From JAKFDI01 sp036676235 (GTDB lineage: Bacteria > Pseudomonadota > Gammaproteobacteria > Burkholderiales > Burkholderiaceae_C): a stretch of 64,000 nucleotides of DNA. Numbering within the stretch: position 1 is the first letter of the stretch; each line of letters begins with the position of its first letter. Position numbers and translations under genes: made by a program. The stretch is taken from positions 124,001-188,000 of the forward strand of contig JAKFDI010000010.1 of NCBI GenBank assembly GCA_036676235.1. The letters run 5' to 3'. A model generated the notes under the pieces. It had not been told where the DNA came from. It searched no databases and saw only the letters and a list, made by a program, of their open reading frames with translations. Of this stretch, positions 1 through 7,795 are shown in pieces.

Positions 1-894
1 TACCTGTGCATCAAGCACGGGGCCACGTTGGTCCTGGTCTCGGAGGATGTCGGCAAGGATGCGCCGCGCCTCGCGCAGTTGATTGCCGATGAGCGCATCT
101 CGATCTGGTACTCGGCGCCATCCATCCTCAGCCTGCTCGCGCAGTTCGGCGGGCTGGCGGACCGTGACCATCGGCACCTGCGCCACGTGCTCTTCGCCGG
201 CGAGGTGTTCCCGGTGAAACACCTTCGCGCCTTGTGCGACCTGTGGCAGCACCCGCGCTACTTCAACCTGTACGGGCCGACGGAGACGAATGTCTGCACC
301 TGGCTCGAGGTCATGCTGCCGGTGCCGCCGGAGCGCAGCACGCCGTATCCCATCGGGCAGACCTGCTCGCACCTGCGCTCGCGCGTGCTCGACGAGTCGG
401 GTGCCGACGTGCGCCAGGGCGCCGAGGGTGAACTGTGCATCGCCGGTCGCGGCGTCATGGCGGGCTACTGGGCGCTGCCGGAGCAGACCGGCCGCAGCTT
501 TCACGTCGATGCGTCGGCTGTGCGCTGGTATCGAACCGGCGACATCGTGACCATGGATGCCGACGGCTGCCACACCTACCGCGGCCGCCGCGACCGCATG
601 GTCAAGCGGCGCGGCTACCGGGTCGAACTCGGCGAGATCGAGAGCGGGCTCTACCGGCATCCGAACGTCAAGGAGGCGGCGGTCGTCGCCTTCGCCGACG
701 GCGAGGCGGGCCTCACGATCACTGCCTTCCTGAGCAGCCGCGAGCCCAAGCGGCCCTCGCTCATCGAGATCAAACGCTTCTGCTCCGAACAGCTTCCGCT
801 TTACATGATTCCGGACAAGTTCAGCTGGCACGACAGCCTGCCCAAGACCTCGACCGACAAGGTCGACTACCAGCGGCTCAAGGAGATGCGCTGA
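1..894 (+). CDS. AMP-binding adenylation enzyme, 5' truncated by the window edge
   Basis: The reading frame is open from base 1, so the start and the N-terminal adenylation motifs lie outside the window. What remains is the second half of an ANL-superfamily adenylation domain. It shows YGPTET (A5), YRTGDIV (A7), GYRVELGEIE (A8) and a C-terminal TSTDKVDY segment whose lysine fits the catalytic A10 lysine. Such enzymes activate an amino or carboxylic acid as its AMP ester and load it on a carrier protein or CoA. The stop overlaps the start of the acyl-CoA dehydrogenase gene by one base (TGATG), so the two are probably translated together. An amino acid or short acid loaded on a carrier protein is the best guess, but specificity cannot be read because the selectivity residues are cut off. 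Confidence 0.85.
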   Translation, partial: YLCIKHGATLVLVSEDVGKDAPRLAQLIADERISIWYSAPSILSLLAQFGGLADRDHRHLRHVLFAGEVFPVKHLRALCDLWQHPRYFNLYGPTETNVCTWLEVMLPVPPERSTPYPIGQTCSHLRSRVLDESGADVRQGAEGELCIAGRGVMAGYWALPEQTGRSFHVDASAVRWYRTGDIVTMDADGCHTYRGRRDRMVKRRGYRVELGEIESGLYRHPNVKEAAVVAFADGEAGLTITAFLSSREPKRPSLIEIKRFCSEQLPLYMIPDKFSWHDSLPKTSTDKVDYQRLKEMR

Positions 895-2042
895 TGGATT
901 TCTCCTTCACCGAAGAGCAGGTCATGCTGCGCGACAGCATCGTGCGCTTTGCGACCAGCGAACTCAACGACGACCTGGTGGACCGCGATCGCGACGAAGC
1001 CTTCTCCCGCGAGGCCTGGCGCCGCTGCGGTCAGATGGGCCTGCTGGGCCTTCCGGCGCCCGAGTCCTTCGGCGGCGGCAACGCCGATCCGCTGACCTGC
1101 GCCGTTGCGCTCGAGGCGCTCGGCTACGCGTGCCGCGACGGTGGGCTCGTCTTTTCCGTCTGCGCGCACGTGCTCGCGTGCGTCGTACCGGTGTGGCAGC
1201 ACGGCAGCGAGGCGCAGAAAGACCGCTTCCTCACCGGCCTGTGCGACGGCACGCTCGTCGGCGCGCATGCCATCACCGAACCGGGCTCGGGCTCGGACAC
1301 CTTCTCGATGCGCACGCGCGCCACGCGCGAGGCCAATGGCTGGCGGCTGAACGGCACCAAGACCTTCATCTCCAACGGGCCGGTGGCCGACGTGGTGGTC
1401 GTCTTCGCCGTGACCGACGCGGACAAGAAGTTCCACGGCGGCGTGACGGCGTTCCTCGTCGAGCGCGGCACGCACGGCTTCACCGCCGGACAGAAGTTCG
1501 CCAAGATGGGCTTGCGCACGTCGCCCGTGGGCGAACTCGTTTTCGACGATGTCGTCCTTCCAGACAGCGCCGTGCTCGGCACGGTGGGAGGCGGCGCCAG
1601 CGTGTTCCAGACGGCCATGGAGTGGGAGCGGTCGCTGCTCGTGGCGGCGCATGTTGGAACGATCGAGCGCCTGCTCGAGACCTCGGTGAAGTACGCGCGC
1701 ACGCGCTCGCAGTTCGGGCAGGCGATCGGCAAGTTCCAGGGCGTCGCCCACAAGATCGCCGACATGAAGGTGCAGCTCGAGGCAGCGCGGCTCCTCGTCT
1801 ACCGCACCGCCACGCGGCTTGGCACCAGCCGGAGCATTTCGCTCGACGCCTCGATCTCCAAGCTCTTCGTCAGTGAATCGCTGGTGAAGGCGGCGCTCGA
1901 CACCGTGCAACTGCACGGCGGCTATGGCTTCATGGCCGAATACGAAGTGGAGCGCGCGCTGCGTGATGCCGTCGGCTCGACGCTCTACTCGGGCACCAGC
2001 GAAATGCAGCGCAACATCATTGCGCGCTGGATGGGGCTTTGA
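894..2042 (+). CDS. acyl-CoA dehydrogenase family flavoprotein
   Basis: The 382-residue product has the usual acyl-CoA dehydrogenase length and order: helical N-domain (MDFSFTEEQVMLRD), central beta domain with ITEPGSGSD, and a C-terminal four-helix domain with RSQFGQAIGKFQ and QLHGGYGF. It should oxidise the alpha-beta bond of an acyl thioester using FAD. The C-terminal position that holds the catalytic Glu in medium-chain enzymes (YEGTS) is YSGTS here (Ser366). A glutamate is present in WERSLL (Glu245), where isovaleryl-CoA and long-chain dehydrogenases keep their base. Coupling to the adenylation gene suggests a substrate bound to a carrier protein rather than free CoA, which is inference. 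Confidence 0.88.
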   Translation: MDFSFTEEQVMLRDSIVRFATSELNDDLVDRDRDEAFSREAWRRCGQMGLLGLPAPESFGGGNADPLTCAVALEALGYACRDGGLVFSVCAHVLACVVPVWQHGSEAQKDRFLTGLCDGTLVGAHAITEPGSGSDTFSMRTRATREANGWRLNGTKTFISNGPVADVVVVFAVTDADKKFHGGVTAFLVERGTHGFTAGQKFAKMGLRTSPVGELVFDDVVLPDSAVLGTVGGGASVFQTAMEWERSLLVAAHVGTIERLLETSVKYARTRSQFGQAIGKFQGVAHKIADMKVQLEAARLLVYRTATRLGTSRSISLDASISKLFVSESLVKAALDTVQLHGGYGFMAEYEVERALRDAVGSTLYSGTSEMQRNIIARWMGL

Positions 2043-2106
2043 CGCTCAGCGGCTGATACGAAATCGCGCTCAGAAGAACAGACCGCCCCCAGAGAACCGT
2101 TCGCAC

Positions 2107-2185
2107 TGAGCTTGTCGAAGTGCCAGTGTGCAGCGAGGGCTTCGACAAGCTCAGCCCGGCCCTTCGACAGGCTCAGGGCGAGCGG
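2107..2185. repeat. REP-like palindromic repeat (TTCGACAAGCTCAG family)
   Basis: Three copies of one core are present. TGAGCTTGTCGAAG at 2107-2120 is the exact reverse complement of CTTCGACAAGCTCA at 2140-2153, and a third direct copy, CCTTCGACAGGCTCAGGGCG, starts at 2161. The pair can form a long hairpin between two convergent genes and could stop transcription from either side. This core is a common dispersed repeat in Burkholderiales intergenic DNA. The third copy lies inside the 3' end of the minus-strand amidoligase gene. Confidence 0.85.
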
Positions 2186-3857
2186 TTGAGTGATTCGGCA
2201 TGAAGCGGCCGGCGTGGCTCTGCAGCCACTGCTCCAGCATCATCAGAATCCACACCATCTCACCGTAGTACCCCGGGTGCGCCGGCAGGTGCGTTTTCAC
2301 CAGCTCGTCGATGAACTCCGGCCGCACGATGCCGCGCGCGCCCAAGCTGGCCAGCGAATCGGTCGCCAGCTTGCGCAGCGCCGGATGCCGGTTGGCCCAC
2401 ACGCCGAAGGGCAGGCCGAAGCCGTGCTTCTTCTTGGTGATGATCTCGTCGGGCAGGAAGCCGCGCAGGGCTTCCTTGAAGAACCAGCGCAGCTTCAGGC
2501 CCTTGAGCTTGTAGTCGCTGCGCAGGCGCATCGAGAAGGCGAGCAGGTCGTCGTCGAGCAGCGGAAAGCCAACGTCGACACCGGCCAGCCCGGTCGCGCT
2601 GCGCACCTTGGGCAGGTCGCTCTCGGCCAGCGTGTAGCGCCACTCGTGGGCCAGCGTGCGGTTCAGCAGGCCATCCGCTTTCGCGGCGCCCCACACCTCC
2701 CGCTGCTGCTGTGCCGGGCCATTGAGGTCGACTTGTGCAAGGAAGCCGGGCGTCAGCACGTTCGCCGGGCCGAGGCGCAGCAGCAGGTTGTACATCTGCG
2801 TGCGGTCAGGCATAGGCACGCGCGCCTGCTCGATGTAGCTCGATCCCTTGCGCAGCAGCGGCGTCTTGGCGACGAAGGGCAGCCCGAACACCGGCTCGAG
2901 CAGGCCGCGGCGCAATGCGCCCGGCACGGTGCCGTACCAGTCGAACACCCGCTGCTTCGCATAGCGCGTGTTGCCGCCGAAGAGTTCGTCGCCGCCGTCG
3001 CCGGCGAGTATGCGGGTCGCGCCGTCCGCTTTGGCCTTGAGCGCGCAGTAGTAGGCGGGCAGCAGGGATGAATTGCCGAACGGCTGGTCCAGGCCGGCCG
3101 CGACCTGCGGAATGCCTTGCACCAGATCGTCGGGTGTCACGTAGTACTCGTGATGGTCGGTGCCGAAGCGGCGCGCGGCGATACGCGCGTACTCCATCTC
3201 GTCGTAGCCCTCGGCCTCGAAGCCGATCGAGTAGCTGGCCGGCGGCTGGCCGGTGACTTCGGCCATCACGCCCGCCACGGTGGAACTGTCGGTGCCGCCG
3301 CTCAGGAAGCACGCCGTCTTGCCGTCGTCGAGTTGGCGGCGCACGCCCTGGCGCAGCAGCTCGCGGAACTCGTCGCGCAGGGCGCCGAACGAGGTGTTCG
3401 TGTCCTCCGTGAACTCGGGCACCCAATAGGGCGCGACGGTCAGGCGCCCGTTCTCGAACAGCGCGTAGTGTGCCGGTGGCAGCCGGAACACGCCCTTGAA
3501 GACGGTGCGCGGCGAGGGAATCGCGTGAAAGTAGAGGTAGTCGTAGATGGCCTGCGGATCGATCTCGCCCGCGCCATCGGCCAGTTCGTCGGCGCGCTCG
3601 GCGAAGCGCAGTTGGCCGTCCTGCACGCGATAGCAGAGCGTGTGAATGCCGAAGCGGTCGACGGCCAGCACGGTTCGCCCACGCGGCTCGCGCAGGGCGA
3701 CCGCGAACTCGCCGTCGATGCCGGCGGCGGCACGCACGTCATGGGAAAGCGCTTCGCGCCAGGCGGCGAGCACGCCCTGGTCGTGGGCGCGTTGCGCCAG
3801 CGCCGCGTCGCGAAAGCGCGGCGATCCGAGGGCGAGGGAATCGGTGTGGTTCGACAT
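2151..3857 (-). CDS. asparagine-synthetase-like amidoligase without an intact glutaminase domain
   Basis: The protein has 568 residues. The C-terminal synthetase domain is clear: SGGTDSS at about 186-192 is the ATP-pyrophosphatase PP-loop, and GDGGDELFGGN follows. The N-terminal part matches only the last portion of a class II glutamine amidotransferase domain (GIDGEFAVAL, VDRFGIHTLCYR). It does not begin Met-Cys-Gly, so the nucleophile that releases ammonia from glutamine is missing and no longer in-frame start exists. It may use free ammonia or another amine, as beta-lactam synthetases do. Asparagine-synthetase homologues are regular members of exosortase-A polysaccharide loci. The C-terminal RPEPVEGPG is encoded by an intergenic-type repeat. 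It is the third gene of the operon starting at 7507. Confidence 0.82.
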   Translation of the reverse strand: MSNHTDSLALGSPRFRDAALAQRAHDQGVLAAWREALSHDVRAAAGIDGEFAVALREPRGRTVLAVDRFGIHTLCYRVQDGQLRFAERADELADGAGEIDPQAIYDYLYFHAIPSPRTVFKGVFRLPPAHYALFENGRLTVAPYWVPEFTEDTNTSFGALRDEFRELLRQGVRRQLDDGKTACFLSGGTDSSTVAGVMAEVTGQPPASYSIGFEAEGYDEMEYARIAARRFGTDHHEYYVTPDDLVQGIPQVAAGLDQPFGNSSLLPAYYCALKAKADGATRILAGDGGDELFGGNTRYAKQRVFDWYGTVPGALRRGLLEPVFGLPFVAKTPLLRKGSSYIEQARVPMPDRTQMYNLLLRLGPANVLTPGFLAQVDLNGPAQQQREVWGAAKADGLLNRTLAHEWRYTLAESDLPKVRSATGLAGVDVGFPLLDDDLLAFSMRLRSDYKLKGLKLRWFFKEALRGFLPDEIITKKKHGFGLPFGVWANRHPALRKLATDSLASLGARGIVRPEFIDELVKTHLPAHPGYYGEMVWILMMLEQWLQSHAGRFMPNHSTARPEPVEGPG

Positions 3858-3902
3858 GGCTCTGGAGATGGCCGCGCGAGCAATGGCTCGCGCAGCGCGA
3901 GG

Positions 3903-5111
3903 TCAGCGATCGGCAGGTGCCGGTGATTGCATGGCGCCCGGCTGCATGGCACGGCCCGAGAGCACGACGCTCGTGCGCGGATGCCGGTACTCGCGGCGCG
4001 GCGTGAGCGACACGCCGTTGGCCTTGCCCGGATCGACGGCGCGCTCCCAGACAGGCGATGCGGGTTTCAAGCGGAAGTCCCCTCCATGCTCCGCGGCGAA
4101 GACGCTGCGATCGACGGCAAAGTTGTTGTGCAGCGCTGCGGCGCTGTCGGCCGGGAGTCTACCGGCGCCCACCCACAGGTTGTTCACCGCGAGCACGTGG
4201 TTGACGCCCGGATTCGTGTGCAGGAACACGCCGCCCTGCGGCAGGTCGTCGATGACGGTGTTGTAGGCGAGGTAGAGCTCGTTCGTCGGCCAGCGGTAGC
4301 CCTCGGCGCCGAAGGAGATGATCTGCTCGTTCTCGGTGCGTGCCGATTGCTGGATCACGTTGCCGACCACGTAGGCCACGCCGCCGTTCGGGAACTCCAG
4401 CTCGTAGCTCGCGCGGCCGCCTTCGTCGGTGAGGCGGTTGTATTCGATGATGCTCACGGCCGCGCGGCTCTTGAGCAGATGGCCGATGTGCGCATCGTGA
4501 AAATAGCTGCCCCGCACCGTGAGCCGCGCGATGGTGCCGGCATACAGGTTGTGGTTGTGTCCGTCGGGGCGGTGGTTGTAGGCGAACTCGCTGTTCTCCA
4601 CCGTGAGCACCGTGCGGGGTTCGTTGCCGGTGAGCAGGCCCATCTCGTTGTCGATGAAGCGGCAGTCGCGAACCGTGAGCGAGCCGCGATCGAAGCGGAT
4701 GCCGGCGCCGTTGCGGCTGGGTACACGGGCGCCCTCGAAGTCGAAGCCCTCGACCGTGATGCCTTCGGCGCGTACCACCCAGATGCCTTTGCCTTCGGCG
4801 GCTGCGCCGTCGGCGATGAGCCGCACGCGCCCACCCACGGCACGAACGGTGATGCCGTCTCGCGTCCACACGGCCGTGTCGCCGCGGTAGGTGCCGGCAT
4901 CCACCTCCACGATCGAGCCATTGGAGGCGAGACGGGCGGCCTGCGAGAGGGTCTTGATGTCGCGCTCCGGCCCGACGCGCAGAACGCCTGGAGCGACAGC
5001 CTGCGCTTGCGGCTCCGGCGCTGCCGTGACCATGCCGGTACCGAACAAGAACGCCACCACCGCACATGCCAGGCAAGCGCTCGTGGCTCGAGCCCAGCGC
5101 ATGGGGATCAT
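3903..5111 (-). CDS. exported right-handed parallel beta-helix protein
   Basis: The product has 402 residues. An N-terminal hydrophobic signal (about residues 9-31, ending GMVTAA) is followed by short repeats typical of pectate-lyase/NosD-like beta-helices, such as ITVEGFDFEGA, LTVRDCRFIDN, LTVENSEFAYN and LTVRGSYFHDA, then HIGHLLKSR. The ATG at 5111 overlaps the stop of the upstream ligase gene (ATGA), which favours it over the ATG at 5102. Beta-helix proteins in polysaccharide loci are often lyases or uronate epimerases acting in the periplasm or outside, so it may trim or modify the polymer made here. Catalytic residues could not be assigned. A longer frame running upstream to 6002 is an overlap with the ligase and was not used. 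Confidence 0.8.
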   Translation of the reverse strand: MIPMRWARATSACLACAVVAFLFGTGMVTAAPEPQAQAVAPGVLRVGPERDIKTLSQAARLASNGSIVEVDAGTYRGDTAVWTRDGITVRAVGGRVRLIADGAAAEGKGIWVVRAEGITVEGFDFEGARVPSRNGAGIRFDRGSLTVRDCRFIDNEMGLLTGNEPRTVLTVENSEFAYNHRPDGHNHNLYAGTIARLTVRGSYFHDAHIGHLLKSRAAVSIIEYNRLTDEGGRASYELEFPNGGVAYVVGNVIQQSARTENEQIISFGAEGYRWPTNELYLAYNTVIDDLPQGGVFLHTNPGVNHVLAVNNLWVGAGRLPADSAAALHNNFAVDRSVFAAEHGGDFRLKPASPVWERAVDPGKANGVSLTPRREYRHPRTSVVLSGRAMQPGAMQSPAPADR

Positions 5112-7507
5112 CGGGCGGTTTCGGCACGGTGCGCCGGCGCACGGGCGTCTTCGCGCGGCGAACGAAGCGTCAGGGCCAGGAGCACCAGGAGGTAGAACAC
5201 GAAGGCTACGCGGGGCACGTCGAGCAGGCTGTCGAACATGCCGACCACCGCGAAGCCGAGCAACGCGCCGGCGATCGCCGGCGCCAGGGGATGACGGCGA
5301 GCGCTGCCGATCCCCAGGCGCCACATCGCACCGAGCACCAGGGTGGCCAACAACACGAGGCCGACCGCGCCTTGGTCGAACAGCGTGTGCACCGCGATGT
5401 TTTTCAGATGCCACGGCATGTGATTTCGGTCGCTCGAAAAGAACCAGTGCGACATGCCGCGCGAGAAGTCGCCGTTGGCGAGCAGATCGCGACCATCGGC
5501 GCCTTGCAGTGCCAGATCGTCCACTTCCACCAGCGCTCCACTGGTGCCATTGGCCACGGAGAAACTGATTAGCCGTGGCGCATACCACGTACCACGAGAC
5601 GGGCTCGCGCCTGGCAGTTGCGCATTCATGCTGCGCCATTCGCCGTCCGTGGGTTCGATCTTCACCTCCTTGATCAGGCAGTTGCCGTTGTAGAGCAGGT
5701 GCTTCTCGCACACCTCCAGATGCAAGCCCTGCGTGCGGTCGGAGCGGACCTTGAAACTGACGGCCGCCGGCGGCTCGAGCGGCGAAACCCGCTGCGACAC
5801 CCTCAGCAACTCGCCCCAGCCGAGCGGAATCTTGCCGCCGGTAAGCACCAAATGCTGCGCACCGGGTTCGCCGCGCAGGCGATAGTCTCCCGGCGAGTCG
5901 GTGCTGCTGTGTGCCAGCAGATGGTTCGCGGGATAGCGCCCGAGACCCTTGCCGAATGCCCAATCGGCGGGCGTGTCGAGCAGCGCCAGTCCTTCCTTCC
6001 AATGGGTGATTCGCCCCGAGAAGTCGCTGCTGGAAGTCGAGAACCGGTCAGACATGTAGGCGCCGCCGCCGAGGACCGCGACCATGGCGCCCGCCACCAC
6101 AAGGGCAGCCGATGTGCTGGCTTGCCAACGCAGATCGGCGGGCCAACGCATGCTCGACCGCACGACGCGAACGGCGCCCGCCGCAACAAGCAGGGCCATG
6201 ACTGGCAGCGCCCGCTGCAGTGCCGGCATGCCACCCCAATGCCAGGCAACGAGGCCGATGCCGACGATTACGCAGAGATAGCACGCGACAAGAATGCGCT
6301 GCCGGCCTGGGCGATGCACTGAGACGGCGAGCGCGGCGGTGCACGCCACGGCATAGGCCACATACGCCCCCTTCGGCATCCACCACGCAGTGAGAACCGC
6401 GGCGCAGATGAGCCCAGCAGTCATCGCCCCGCCTGCAGCGACGCGCCACGGACGGGCAGGCCCCGTCACCGGCTCCAGGCGCAGCAACACAACGAACGCC
6501 CCCAGCAAGGCCAACATGCCGCGATAGCCGCTGCTCGGGAACATCCATGCCGCGCTGGCCGCGAATGCCAACACCAGTGCGCCTGCCGCAAGCCATCCGC
6601 GGCAGCCGCCGCCAGGCGTCTCGCTGCGTGAAAGCGGCCGGGTTCGGGACGCCAGCCACAGTGTGAGCATCACGCCAAGGGGAACTGCGGCATAGACGCC
6701 GCGTGAGAAGCTCGTGAGGCAGGCATACGCGCCAGCGAGAAGCACCACGGTCGAACCCGCCAGTCCCCACGGCGTGCGTGCGCGGCTCAGTGCGAGCACG
6801 GCGAACGGCACGGTGAGCGCGAGGTGTCCATCCAGCGCGGCACCGCCGACATGCATCTCCCAGAACAGCGCAGTCGTGCGGTAATCGGTCGAAAAGTTGA
6901 GCAGGCCCGTGAATGCGAGACGCTCCCACAGCACGGCGATCGAGGCCGCGGCCAGGCCGAGCACCATGCCGTCCTGCAGGCGCCGGGATGTGAGGCTTGG
7001 CGATGCGGCATGCATCGACAGCCAAAGCGGCGTGACCAGCAATGCCAGGAAAAAGCTCTTCGCGAGCCGGATGCTGTTCATCGGTTCGTGATAGCCCTGG
7101 TACCAGTCGAACCGAAAGCCGCCTGCATCGGCCACACCGCGCCAAGCGGAGAGGCACACGCTGGCGCCGAACAGCAACAACGCCAGCCACACGAGCGGCG
7201 AAGGGCGGGCACTCGAACCGGTGACACCTTGCGCGCGCAACGCCAGGCGCCCATACCCGCCGGCCGCCACGGCGAGCACAAGCAGATCCAGTTCCTCGAA
7301 GGTGATCCATCCCGACCACGGCGCAAACGCGAGGACTGGCGCCAGCGCGAGCACCCCGGCCAGAGCATTCGCGGGCCATCGAAACGTGAGCGCAGCCGCG
7401 GCAATGCATGCGGCCACGGCAACGGGATGCGACAGCGGATGCTGCATGGACGCGACCAGCGCACATGCCAGACACACCGTGGCCAGGACTGCAGGCACAG
7501 GTTTCAT
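5108..7507 (-). CDS. O-antigen ligase/polymerase-like membrane protein with an extracytoplasmic domain
   Basis: A 799-residue polytopic membrane protein. The ATG at 7507 opens with a hydrophobic segment (MKPVPAVLATVCLACALVAS) and lies 16 bases after an AGGA; the longer frame from 7675 adds an Arg-rich leader that does not look coding. The signature WSGWITFEELDLLVL and RITHWKEGLALL near the end of the Wzy_C-like region support a ligase/polymerase that moves lipid-linked glycans. Near the C-terminus a soluble block of about 170 residues, ending LLANGDFSRGMSHW, looks like a carbohydrate-binding jelly roll, followed by two more membrane helices. It is a clear paralogue of the protein at 25696-27564 but carries extra central membrane segments. 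It starts the three-gene minus operon ending at 2151. Confidence 0.8.
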   Translation of the reverse strand: MKPVPAVLATVCLACALVASMQHPLSHPVAVAACIAAAALTFRWPANALAGVLALAPVLAFAPWSGWITFEELDLLVLAVAAGGYGRLALRAQGVTGSSARPSPLVWLALLLFGASVCLSAWRGVADAGGFRFDWYQGYHEPMNSIRLAKSFFLALLVTPLWLSMHAASPSLTSRRLQDGMVLGLAAASIAVLWERLAFTGLLNFSTDYRTTALFWEMHVGGAALDGHLALTVPFAVLALSRARTPWGLAGSTVVLLAGAYACLTSFSRGVYAAVPLGVMLTLWLASRTRPLSRSETPGGGCRGWLAAGALVLAFAASAAWMFPSSGYRGMLALLGAFVVLLRLEPVTGPARPWRVAAGGAMTAGLICAAVLTAWWMPKGAYVAYAVACTAALAVSVHRPGRQRILVACYLCVIVGIGLVAWHWGGMPALQRALPVMALLVAAGAVRVVRSSMRWPADLRWQASTSAALVVAGAMVAVLGGGAYMSDRFSTSSSDFSGRITHWKEGLALLDTPADWAFGKGLGRYPANHLLAHSSTDSPGDYRLRGEPGAQHLVLTGGKIPLGWGELLRVSQRVSPLEPPAAVSFKVRSDRTQGLHLEVCEKHLLYNGNCLIKEVKIEPTDGEWRSMNAQLPGASPSRGTWYAPRLISFSVANGTSGALVEVDDLALQGADGRDLLANGDFSRGMSHWFFSSDRNHMPWHLKNIAVHTLFDQGAVGLVLLATLVLGAMWRLGIGSARRHPLAPAIAGALLGFAVVGMFDSLLDVPRVAFVFYLLVLLALTLRSPREDARAPAHRAETAR

Positions 7508-7568
7508 CTCGGGCTTGTTTCCTGGTTGTCTGGATGACTCATTGCGATTCGATGAGTGGTGAGGTTCT

Positions 7569-7640
7569 GCATTGCCGCGCAACGACGACGCAACTCGCAC
7601 CGCGGTCCGCACGGCGCGTCGCAGCGCGCCGCGGCAATGC
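7569..7640. repeat. perfect 11-bp inverted repeat with a 50-base spacer
   Basis: GCATTGCCGCG at 7569-7579 is the exact reverse complement of CGCGGCAATGC at 7630-7640. It lies in the 288-base divergent region between the minus-strand ligase gene and the plus-strand exported protein. It could be a paired operator for both promoters or a long stem at the 5' end of the ligase transcript. No family was recognised. Confidence 0.6.
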
Positions 7641-7755
7641 CTGAGGCAAGGCTGAATATGCCACTCCTCCAGCAATTGTTACGGAACATTGCCGCCCCTA
7701 TTGCGCCGCCATAAGTCACGCCAAAGCGCCAGTAACCGGCAGTACGCGTGAGAGA

Positions 7756-7775
7756 CTTTCTTCCCCTGAAGAAAG
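7756..7775 (+). promoter_or_regulatory. hairpin in the leader of the exported-protein gene
   Basis: CTTTCTTC (7756-7763) and GAAGAAAG (7768-7775) form a perfect 8-bp stem with a four-base loop, 20 bases before the ATG at 7796. It would lie in the 5' untranslated leader and may affect mRNA stability or access to the start. It makes the GTG at 7748 an unlikely start, because the stem would then be coding. Confidence 0.5.
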
Positions 7776-7795
7776 CACTTCGTCCAAATGCGGCC

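Noticed and set aside
867..1916. Long minus-strand open frame opposite the acyl-CoA dehydrogenase
   Set aside because: It is Arg/His/Ala-rich and matches no family; antisense frames of this length are normal at this GC content. The plus-strand gene has clear family motifs.
3117..3926. Plus-strand open frame of 269 codons opposite the amidoligase
   Set aside because: Composition is typical of a shadow frame and the region is fully explained by the amidoligase.
5112..6002. N-terminal extension of the beta-helix protein frame
   Set aside because: It lies over the ligase coding region, has no membrane or fold pattern, and the ATGA junction at 5111 explains the start.
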